Assembly: GCA_024639925.1 (NCBI GenBank)
Contig: JAHEGA010000019.1
Coordinates: 1,270-29,296 of the forward strand
DNA length: 28,027 nt
Direction: 5' to 3'
From: Microbacteriaceae bacterium
Lineage (GTDB): Bacteria; Actinomycetota; Actinomycetes; Actinomycetales; Microbacteriaceae
Translations under genes and position numbers: made by a program
Shown: one piece after another, positions 22,298-28,027 of the stretch
How positions within the stretch are numbered: position 1 is the first letter of the stretch
How the letters are laid out: each line of letters starts with the position of its first letter
The notes under the pieces: generated by a model
The model's database searches: none
The model's input: the letters and a program-made list of their open reading frames with translations, nothing else
What the model was told of the DNA's origin: nothing

Positions 22298-22671
22298 TTC
22301 TTTTCAGCCTCTTGTTGGGCTTGGGCGACCTGCTTGCGGACATCTTCCATGTCAAGGCCTTTGACCGCGGTGATTACTTCCTCCAGCGAGGACGCGGGAA
22401 GTGCGCCGGGTTGCGAGAACACCAAGATTCCGTCGCGGAACGCCATCAACGTGGGGATGGACCGGATGTTCGCTGCCTGGGAGAGCGCCTGTTCGGCCTC
22501 GGTGTCTACTTTTCCGAAGGTGACATCGGGGTGCTGGTTGCTGGCTTCCTCATAGACGGGACCAAAAGCTTTGCAAGGACCGCACCATTCCGCCCAGAAA
22601 TCGACCAGGGTAATTCCGTCGGAACTGACGGTGCTTTCAAAAACGTCCTGGGTCAAATCAATCGTGGGCAT
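22294..22671 (-). CDS. Thioredoxin
   Basis: A 125-residue thioredoxin-fold protein with WAEWCGPCKAF (CGPC at 30-33) and the cis-proline in RSIPTLM (Pro73), so it should reduce protein disulfides in the cytoplasm. A charged helical extension (about 104-125, EDVRKQVAQAQQEAEKN) goes beyond the usual ~105 residues. I use ATG 22671, which has AAAGGA about 7 nt upstream; the frame is open 17 codons further but that part is the operator region. The promoter has a perfect 18-bp palindrome over the -10, suggesting regulated rather than housekeeping expression. It converges on plsC. Confidence 0.93.
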   Translation of the reverse strand: MPTIDLTQDVFESTVSSDGITLVDFWAEWCGPCKAFGPVYEEASNQHPDVTFGKVDTEAEQALSQAANIRSIPTLMAFRDGILVFSQPGALPASSLEEVITAVKGLDMEDVRKQVAQAQQEAEKN

Positions 22672-22693
22672 GCGGTGTCCTTTCGTTGAGACC

Positions 22694-22699
22694 AGTATA
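22694..22699 (-). promoter_or_regulatory. -10 element of thioredoxin gene
   Basis: TATACT read on the minus strand, close to consensus, with a predicted start near 22687 and a leader of about 15 nt that holds the AAAGGA ribosome site. The 22696-22713 palindrome covers four of its bases. A poor -35 candidate (TGTACC) lies 17 bp upstream. Confidence 0.6.
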
Positions 22700-22713
22700 C
22701 CCCATGGGGTATA
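22696..22713. promoter_or_regulatory. Perfect 18-bp palindromic operator at the thioredoxin promoter
   Basis: TATACCCCATGGGGTATA is a perfect palindrome overlapping the -10 and lying in the -10/-35 spacer of the trx promoter. Its TACCC-N4-GGGTA core resembles operators of CsoR-family repressors (copper-responsive CsoR/RicR or persulfide-responsive CstR), as I recall them. An additional half-site TGGGTA lies at 22714-22719. No CsoR-family gene is in the window, so the regulator is inferred. Confidence 0.6.
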
Positions 22714-22883
22714 TGGGTACATTCAGGGAGCGGAAGAAACAAGCATGAATCGGCGCTTAGTAGATAGTCGACAAAAGATGCCGGTGGGCGAGCGCCTTCA
22801 TCGTGGTGGCAAACGATGGACCGCGCGCGCTGACGGGGGCTGATTTATTCTGTGTTCAGGTTAGTCATCAAAGGAGAACCGGC
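22714..22883. other. Intergenic region upstream of acyl-CoA oxidase gene
   Basis: About 170 bp between the trx operator and the acyl-CoA oxidase start. TATTCT at 22846-22851 is a likely -10 on the plus strand (start near 22858, leader about 26 nt). I see no small gene with a credible start and no clear terminator. Confidence 0.4.
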
Positions 22884-24899
22884 ATGAGCACTCAGGTCGA
22901 CATGGCAGCGACGACCTCTGAGCACGTCGAGGCGCAGGATTTGACTGTCGATGTGGCTCAGTTGGGAGCCCAGGTTCTGGGCCAGTGGGCGGAAATTCGT
23001 TCCCGGGCTCGGAAACTGTGTGAGGACCCCGCCCTCTGGAAAATTGAAGGCCAGCCAATGGCCGAACATCGCGAGCGAGTGTTGAGCCAATTGGGCGTGC
23101 TGGTTGATGCCGGCGGAGTGTTGCTGTCTTTCCCCGAGTCGGTAGGTGGCAAAAACAACCCCGGTGGCAACATCGCCAACTTTGAGCAACTGGTCCTGGC
23201 GGATCCGTCATTACAGATCAAATCAGGCGTTCAGTGGGGGTTGTTCGGCGCGGCAGTGACGCACCTGGGAACCGACAAGCACCACCGGAAATGGTTACCG
23301 GGGATTATGTCGCTGGACATCCCAGGATGTTTTGCCATGACCGAGACCGGACACGGATCTGACGTAGCGTCGATTGCCACGACGGCGACATATGACCAGG
23401 AGTCTGGTGACTTCATCCTCCACACCCCGCACCGAGGGGCGTGGAAGGACTACATCGGCAACGCCGCGCTCCACGGCAAGGCCGCTGTGGTCTTCGCGCA
23501 GCTGATTGTGGCTGGTGAAAACCACGGCGTTCACGCCCTGTATGTACCCCTGCGCGACGAGAACGGATTCCTCGAGGGCATTGGCGGCGAAGATGATGGT
23601 CCGAAAGGTGGGCTGAACGGCATCGACAACGGTCGCCTTCACTTCACCAACGTTCGGGTCCCTCGCGAAAACCTTCTGGACCGCTACGGCAGCGTCGACG
23701 AAGCGGGCGTGTATTCCTCCCCCATCGAAAGCCGAGGGCGCCGATTCTTTACGATGCTCGGCACCCTGGTGCAGGGCCGGGTGTCCCTGGTGGGCGCATC
23801 CGTGGTCGCGTCCCAGCTGGCCTCCACCGTCGCGATTCGGTACGGCCTCGTGCGTCGCCAATTCCCGATCCCCGGCTCCGATCAGGAGCAGGTACTGATG
23901 GATTACCAAACCCATCAGCGACGCTTGGTACCTCACCTCGCCAACACCTACGCGATGGGTTTTGCGCAGGATGAGATGCTCGAGCTGTTCCACGACGTTT
24001 TCCTGGGCACCAAAGATTCCGAAGAAGATCGCCAAGATCTCGAGACACTGGCCGCTGCCCTGAAGCCCTATGCCACGTGGTCTGCCCTGGACAATTTGCA
24101 GGCTGGTCGTGAGGCCTGTGGCGGTCAAGGCTTCCTCTCCGAAAACCGTTTGGCCAGTCTTCGTGCCGACCTGGATGTCTACGCCACCTTCGAGGGCGAC
24201 AACACCGTGCTTCTCCAGTTGGTGGCCAAGCGTCTTCTTGGCGACTACGCCAAAGCCTTTAAGGCGGGCGGGTTCGGCAGTATGGCCAGCTATGTCGCCG
24301 ATCACGTGGGTGAAGCGACCATTAACCGCTCGGGCTTGCGCCGGTTAGCTCAAAGGGTTGCTGACTTTGGTTCCACCGCTCGCTCCATCGGGTATGTCCG
24401 ATCGACGGCCTCCCAGCGTCAGCTGCTTACCGACCGTGTGGAGACCATGGTCGAAGCTCTCGCCGATGAGCTTCGACCCGCCTCCAAGATGGAACCTGGC
24501 GAAGCGGGAGCGCTCATGAATAAGCACCAGAGTGCGCTGATTGATGCTGCCTGGGCCCACGCCGAACTCGTGGTGTGGGAGGCCTTCACGCGAGCAGTGG
24601 TGGCGATGCCCGATAACGACACGAAACAGGTCATGCGCTGGCTACGCGATCTTCATGGTTTCATGCTCATTGAGCGCCACCGCGACTGGTATCTCATGAA
24701 TGGCCGGCTGAGTGTCCACCGCGCAGAGGCCATCACCGACTACATCAACAATCGGTTGTTGCCCAGGCTTCGTCCGCACCTGGGAGATCTTGTCGCGGGC
24801 CTCGGCCTCAGCGACGCTCACGTTCGCGCACCCATCGTGCTTGGTGAAGAACACGAAAGACAAGAGCAGGCAAGGGCTCACGAAGCAACACTCGGTTAA
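22884..24899 (+). CDS. Acyl-CoA oxidase/dehydrogenase family flavoprotein
   Basis: From ATG 22884 (AAGGAG 7 nt upstream) this is a 671-residue FAD enzyme that introduces a trans-2 double bond in acyl-CoA, the first step of beta-oxidation. The length and the extra C-terminal helical domain match acyl-CoA oxidases rather than the ~380-residue dehydrogenases. FAMTETGHGSD (151-160) binds flavin and acyl-CoA; CGGQGFLSENR and YATFEGDNTVLLQ are the C-terminal flavin/active-site segments, with the Glu of TFEGDN as likely base. Whether electrons go to O2 or to ETF cannot be told. The frame is open 27 codons earlier, but the ribosome site decides the start. The ICMT-like gene follows after 4 nt. Confidence 0.92.
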   Translation: MSTQVDMAATTSEHVEAQDLTVDVAQLGAQVLGQWAEIRSRARKLCEDPALWKIEGQPMAEHRERVLSQLGVLVDAGGVLLSFPESVGGKNNPGGNIANFEQLVLADPSLQIKSGVQWGLFGAAVTHLGTDKHHRKWLPGIMSLDIPGCFAMTETGHGSDVASIATTATYDQESGDFILHTPHRGAWKDYIGNAALHGKAAVVFAQLIVAGENHGVHALYVPLRDENGFLEGIGGEDDGPKGGLNGIDNGRLHFTNVRVPRENLLDRYGSVDEAGVYSSPIESRGRRFFTMLGTLVQGRVSLVGASVVASQLASTVAIRYGLVRRQFPIPGSDQEQVLMDYQTHQRRLVPHLANTYAMGFAQDEMLELFHDVFLGTKDSEEDRQDLETLAAALKPYATWSALDNLQAGREACGGQGFLSENRLASLRADLDVYATFEGDNTVLLQLVAKRLLGDYAKAFKAGGFGSMASYVADHVGEATINRSGLRRLAQRVADFGSTARSIGYVRSTASQRQLLTDRVETMVEALADELRPASKMEPGEAGALMNKHQSALIDAAWAHAELVVWEAFTRAVVAMPDNDTKQVMRWLRDLHGFMLIERHRDWYLMNGRLSVHRAEAITDYINNRLLPRLRPHLGDLVAGLGLSDAHVRAPIVLGEEHERQEQARAHEATLG

Positions 24900-24903
24900 C
24901 GCG

Positions 24904-25377
24904 ATGATGAAACCCTCAATTGCCTGGGCACTGGTGGGCATGCAGTTTGGCGCACTTGCTGCGCTGGTGGTGTTTCCTGCAGGAACGTGGTGGGACCGGG
25001 GTCCGCTTTCGGGCACGATTGCCCTGATTCTTGTGGCGGTCGGGCTCGTGGTGGTGGTTGTCGCGGGTGCCCAGCTGGGCAGATCTCTCACGCCCTCGCC
25101 CATTCCGCGCGAGGAAGGCACACTCGTCACCACCGGTATTTACTCCCAGGTCCGGCACCCGATTTATACCGCGTTGTTGGTGGCCGCCCTCGGGGGCGTG
25201 GTCTGGGGTGGGTCACTGGCCCATGTCATTGCCTGGTTTTTTCTTTTTGCGGTGCTTTCGGCGAAAGTTGCTGGTGAAGAAAGCTTGTTGCGCGAAAAGT
25301 TTGAGGACTACGCCGCCTATTCGACGACTACAGGGCGCTTCTTTCCGAAACCTTCGACCAGGAATGCTTCGGACTAA
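24904..25377 (+). CDS. Isoprenylcysteine carboxyl methyltransferase-like membrane protein
   Basis: A 157-residue membrane protein with about four helices and the ICMT/PEMT signature in its second half: LVTTGIYSQVRHPIYTALLV followed by a Glu-rich EESLLREKFEDYAAY segment, which together form the SAM site. Bacterial members methylate small molecules or lipids; bacteria lack prenylated CaaX proteins, so the name reflects fold only. Start ATG 24904 (or ATG 24907) comes 4 nt after the acyl-CoA oxidase stop without a strong ribosome site of its own, so expression is probably coupled to it. Confidence 0.82.
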   Translation: MMKPSIAWALVGMQFGALAALVVFPAGTWWDRGPLSGTIALILVAVGLVVVVVAGAQLGRSLTPSPIPREEGTLVTTGIYSQVRHPIYTALLVAALGGVVWGGSLAHVIAWFFLFAVLSAKVAGEESLLREKFEDYAAYSTTTGRFFPKPSTRNASD

Positions 25378-25504
25378 GCCACGGACACGGGGGCTGCTCA
25401 AGCGCACACGGTTTCAGAGCCAAAACCTTGAGCTCTGCTAGGGTTACGATGCTTATCCTCGGCGTTCTGGCAGAGGACACCACACACATTTTGAGGGCAA
25501 ATTC
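25378..25504. other. Leader/promoter region of the pnt operon
   Basis: 127 bp. Possible -10 hexamers are TACGAT (25445-25450) and TATCCT (25454-25459); TTGAGC (25428-25433) is a possible -35, at non-ideal spacing to both. Inverted repeat CAGAGC (25415-25420)/GCTCTG (25432-25437) may be a weak stem. GAGGG lies about 9 nt before the pntAA ATG. Confidence 0.35.
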
Positions 25505-26674
25505 ATGATTGTTGGAGTGCTGAAAGAGCCAATTGCTGGCGAGAACAGAGTGGCCGCAACACCGGAATCGGTGAAGCAATTAGTAGGCGAGGGCCTCAAA
25601 GTAACGGTGCAAAAAGGAGCCGGCGTTGCCGCCGGTTATCCCGATGACGCCTACAAGGACGCAGGCGCCACCATCGCCGCCACCGTCGACCCCGGCAAAC
25701 TCGATGTCCTGGCTCACGTTCGCCCACTGGCGCCAGCCACCATTAAGAAGCTGAAGAAGGGCGCCATCACGATGGGCTTGGCTTCTCCCGCTTCAGAGAC
25801 TGCTGCGGTTAAAGCCCTCAAGGCTCAGAAGGTCACGTCGTTCGCGCTGGAGCTGGTACCCCGTATTTCTCGCGCACAGTCCATGGACGCACTCACCTCC
25901 CAGGCGCTGGTTGCTGGCTATCGCTGTGTGATGGAGGCCTCGATTCGCCTGCCTCGATTCTTCCCCCTCTACATGACGGCCGCGGGAACTGTTCCTCCCG
26001 CCACTGTGCTGGTTCTGGGAGCCGGTGTTGCCGGTCTTCAAGCCATCGCCACGGCGAAGCGATTGGGTGCGAAGGTCAACGCGTATGACGTTCGATCGGC
26101 TTCCGCGGATGAGGTTCGCTCGATGGGTGGAACCTTTATCGAGCTAGACCTGGATGTGGCCGCGGACGGCGCTGGCGGATACGCCAAGGAGCTTGCCGCG
26201 GATCGGGTGAAGCGTCAGCAAGAATTGCTCACCCCGTATGTCACGGCAGCCGATGTCATTATCACCACTGCTGCCATCCCCGGGCGTCCCGCTCCGCGCC
26301 TCATCACCGCAAAGATGATGAAAGACATGAAGCCGGGCTCGGTCGTTATCGACTTGGCCGCCGAAACCGGCGGCAATGTCGAGGGTTCCAAGCCCGGCAC
26401 AGACGTTTCTGTCACGGTCGGTAAGTCCGGCGGCAAGGTCACCTTGGTGGGAATGAAGGATGTTCCCTCCGCCATGGCTTTCGATGCCTCCCGGCTCTAC
26501 GCGAAGAACGTGTCCAACCTGCTCACCCTGATGACCAAAGACAAGAAGGTTTCTCCCGATTTCGAGGATGAAGTTGTTGCTGGCGCGTGCCTGACTCATG
26601 ACGGTGAGATTCGCCACGAGCCCACTGCGGAAGCACTGGCGAAACCGGCGACCACGAAGAAAGGTTCAAAGTAA
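25505..26674 (+). CDS. pntAA: NAD(P) transhydrogenase subunit alpha part 1 (NAD-binding)
   Basis: A 389-residue soluble dI subunit of the proton-translocating transhydrogenase, which binds NADH and passes hydride to NADP+. The fold is shared with alanine dehydrogenase. Visible segments include IVGVLKEPIAGENRVAATPE at the N-terminus, the Rossmann loop VLGAGVAGLQAIATAKRLGA followed by NAYDVRSASADEVRSMGG, and IPGRPAPRLITAKMM near the hydride-transfer face. It lacks the membrane part, which is the next gene, so this is the three-polypeptide type as in Rhodospirillum. The TAA stop shares one base with the pntAB ATG (TAATG). Confidence 0.96.
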   Translation: MIVGVLKEPIAGENRVAATPESVKQLVGEGLKVTVQKGAGVAAGYPDDAYKDAGATIAATVDPGKLDVLAHVRPLAPATIKKLKKGAITMGLASPASETAAVKALKAQKVTSFALELVPRISRAQSMDALTSQALVAGYRCVMEASIRLPRFFPLYMTAAGTVPPATVLVLGAGVAGLQAIATAKRLGAKVNAYDVRSASADEVRSMGGTFIELDLDVAADGAGGYAKELAADRVKRQQELLTPYVTAADVIITTAAIPGRPAPRLITAKMMKDMKPGSVVIDLAAETGGNVEGSKPGTDVSVTVGKSGGKVTLVGMKDVPSAMAFDASRLYAKNVSNLLTLMTKDKKVSPDFEDEVVAGACLTHDGEIRHEPTAEALAKPATTKKGSK

Positions 26675-26979
26675 TGGAATCCATTGAACTGCTGACCTAC
26701 TTTGTCCTGGCGGTGTTCGTCGGGTTCGAGGTGGTCTCGAAAGTCTCGAGTACGCTTCACACACCCCTGATGTCGGGCGCGAACGCCATTCACGGCATCA
26801 TCTTGGTGGGTGCTGTTGTGGTCGCGGGTCACGCTGACTCCACCTGGAAGCTCATCCTGGCTCTACTCGCTGTCCTGCTCGCCACAGTGAACCTGGTGGG
26901 TGGCTTTGTGGTCACCGACCGGATGTTGGAAATGTTTGGTGGCAATAAGAAGAAGAGCTCGGAAGGGGCTGCCTCATGA
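26674..26979 (+). CDS. pntAB: NAD(P) transhydrogenase subunit alpha part 2 (membrane)
   Basis: A 101-residue membrane subunit with three or four hydrophobic helices that, with the membrane part of PntB, forms the proton channel. The segment FEVVSKVSSTLHTPLMSGANAIHGIILVGA is the expected conserved core, including the HTPLMSGANA turn. It overlaps pntAA by 1 bp and pntB by 4 bp (ATGA). The tight packing fits equimolar production of one membrane complex. Confidence 0.95.
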   Translation: MESIELLTYFVLAVFVGFEVVSKVSSTLHTPLMSGANAIHGIILVGAVVVAGHADSTWKLILALLAVLLATVNLVGGFVVTDRMLEMFGGNKKKSSEGAAS

Positions 26980-28027
26980 GTATCCTCACCCAAGAAGTAG
27001 AAGCACTTCTCTATCTTTTTGCCGCAGTCTGCTTCATTCTGGCTCTTCGGGGCCTCTCTTCCCCCAAGTCCGCTCGGCGAGGCAACCTGTTGGGTGCCCT
27101 CGGTGCGGTGGTGGGTGTGGTCACGGTGTTCCTGGCCGAAGAGCTCAGCAACATCGCCTGGATCTTGATTGTTATCGCCGTGGGTTCCGCCATCTCGGTC
27201 CCCGCCTCGCGCATGGTTCAGATGACCCAAATGCCCCAGCTGGTCGCGTTGTTCAACGGTGTGGGTGGTGGAGCGGCGGCGGTTGTCGCGTTCCTCGAGC
27301 TCAGCGCCGCGGACACCTTGGGCTTCCTCATCGCTGTGGCGTTCACCATTTTCGTGGGAAGCGTGTCGTTCTCCGGTTCTGTAGTGACCTTCGCCAAATT
27401 GCAGGAGTTGATGACCACCCGTCCTGTGATGTTCAAGGGCCAGCCGGTCGTGATGGTTATTCTCACGATCGTCGCTCTGGTGGGTGCTGTGCTTCTGGTG
27501 CTGGATGGCAGCTTCCTTTTGGGCACGGCTCTTCTGGTTGTGGGTCTTGTCATGGGTGTCCTGGTGGTTCTGCCCGTCGGTGGAGCAGACGTTCCCATCG
27601 TCATCTCGTTGCTGAACGCCATGACCGGTCTCGCCGTGGCGGCTTCTGGTTTGGTCCTCGGCAACACTCTTCTTTTGGTCGCCGGAACTCTTGTGGGAGC
27701 ATCGGGAACACTGCTCACCCGGGCCATGGCTAGCGCCATGGGTCGCAGCGTGAGCAACACCATTTTTGGTGCGTTCAAGGGCGGCTCTACTGCCGGGTCC
27801 ACCGAGGTGTCGGATCGACCGGTGAAGTCTGGTTCCGCTGAGGACGTCGCCATCCTCCTGGGTTACGCACAGCGCGTGATTGTGGTTCCCGGTTACGGTT
27901 TAGCCGTTGCTCAGGCGCAGCACACCATGTACGAACTGGCCAAGGCGCTCGAGGACAAGGGTATTGAGGTCGTGTTTGGTATCCACCCGGTCGCCGGTCG
28001 TATGCCAGGACACATGAACGTTCTGCT
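26976..28027 (+). CDS. pntB: NAD(P) transhydrogenase subunit beta (3' end beyond window)
   Basis: About 350 residues of PntB are visible; the gene runs off the window. It begins with ATG 26976 overlapping pntAB. Some eight hydrophobic helices come first (SRMVQMTQMPQLVALFNGVGGGAAA, FVGSVSFSGSVVTFAKLQEL and GADVPIVISLLNAMTGLAVAA are recognisable). A linker follows, then the start of the NADP-binding dIII domain with VIVVPGYGLAVAQAQH and HPVAGRMPGHMNVLL, the loop that contacts NADP(H). The complex uses the proton gradient to make NADPH. The missing C-terminal ~100 residues should complete dIII. Confidence 0.96.
   Translation, partial: MSILTQEVEALLYLFAAVCFILALRGLSSPKSARRGNLLGALGAVVGVVTVFLAEELSNIAWILIVIAVGSAISVPASRMVQMTQMPQLVALFNGVGGGAAAVVAFLELSAADTLGFLIAVAFTIFVGSVSFSGSVVTFAKLQELMTTRPVMFKGQPVVMVILTIVALVGAVLLVLDGSFLLGTALLVVGLVMGVLVVLPVGGADVPIVISLLNAMTGLAVAASGLVLGNTLLLVAGTLVGASGTLLTRAMASAMGRSVSNTIFGAFKGGSTAGSTEVSDRPVKSGSAEDVAILLGYAQRVIVVPGYGLAVAQAQHTMYELAKALEDKGIEVVFGIHPVAGRMPGHMNVL

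Noticed and set aside
22672..22722. 17-codon N-terminal extension of thioredoxin
   Set aside because: It would translate through the promoter palindrome; ATG 22671 has a good AAAGGA ribosome site.
22571..22843. 90-codon open frame spanning the trx start and promoter
   Set aside because: Mostly antisense to thioredoxin and its operator, no ribosome site and no domain.
23295..24305. 336-codon open frame on the minus strand
   Set aside because: It lies entirely antisense to the acyl-CoA oxidase, whose motifs are intact, and its translation shows no recognisable domain; long antisense frames are expected at this GC content.
25415..25437. Inverted repeat CAGAGC/GCTCTG as a terminator after the ICMT-like gene
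   Set aside because: The 6-bp stem has an 11-nt loop and no T-run, so it is not convincing.
1..28027. tRNA, rRNA, CRISPR, IS elements, prophage or attachment sites
   Set aside because: I found no cloverleaf or CCA end, no spaced direct repeats, no transposase or integrase; the YqaJ gene alone is not evidence of a prophage.

Overview
The window looks like the chromosome of an actinobacterium, most likely Microbacteriaceae (order Micrococcales), possibly a streamlined member. GC content is moderately high by eye. Lineage markers are the DUF3073 gene beside purM, the bacterial SCP-like gene beside purD, the PurS/PurQ/short-PurL form of FGAM synthase, and many genes with GTG starts that sit 6-7 nt downstream of a TANNNT hexamer (leaderless-type starts). 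The taxon is inferred from gene content and layout only. Nothing suggests recent mobile DNA: I see no IS elements, integrases, CRISPR arrays, tRNAs or rRNAs, and no gene-free gap longer than about 230 bp.

Layout. (1) 1-2652: the start of an orphan-looking beta-class DNA methyltransferase (minus, cut by the window edge), diverging from a TrmH/SpoU RNA methyltransferase, purA and an AroQ chorismate mutase. (2) 2632-9936, minus strand: purD-purC-SGNH hydrolase-purS-purQ-DUF3817 membrane protein-purL-YqaJ-type nuclease. Most junctions overlap by 4 bp or have very short gaps, so this is probably one or two long transcripts. (3) 9977-14887: SCP-like protein and a small membrane protein (plus), purF and a proline-rich membrane-anchored surface protein (minus), then purM (plus). 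With purA, eight purine genes lie within 14 kb; purE/K/N/H/B are not here. (4) 14884-17157: DUF3073, a two-gene FluC fluoride channel, a secreted neocarzinostatin-like protein and a YczE-type membrane protein. (5) 17386-19997: a DEAD-box RNA helicase with a long disordered N-terminus, converging on an EamA transporter. (6) 20099-22671: cysK-cysE-plsC, converging on a thioredoxin gene whose promoter carries a perfect 18-bp TACCC/GGGTA palindrome. (7) 22884-28027: acyl-CoA oxidase/dehydrogenase, an ICMT-like methyltransferase and the three-gene proton-translocating transhydrogenase (pntB runs off the end).

How the genes work together. PurF starts de novo purine synthesis, PurD adds glycine, PurS/Q/L make FGAM, PurM closes the imidazole ring, PurC makes SAICAR, and PurA commits IMP to AMP. 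CysE/CysK make cysteine from serine and sulfide, and the neighbouring thioredoxin may belong to the same thiol economy. PntAA/AB/B couple the proton gradient to NADPH production.

Most interesting points. All six convergent gene pairs overlap at their 3' ends, three of them through a shared 4-bp stop-codon tetranucleotide. Ten genes have a strict leaderless start pattern, and three divergent pairs pack two such promoters into under 45 bp. PurF appears to have lost two of the four classical Fe-S cysteines. The trx promoter has a CsoR-family-like operator. A membrane protein and a phage-type exonuclease are embedded in the purine operon. I did not find a clearly new multi-gene system; the strongest leads are these architectural and single-protein anomalies.
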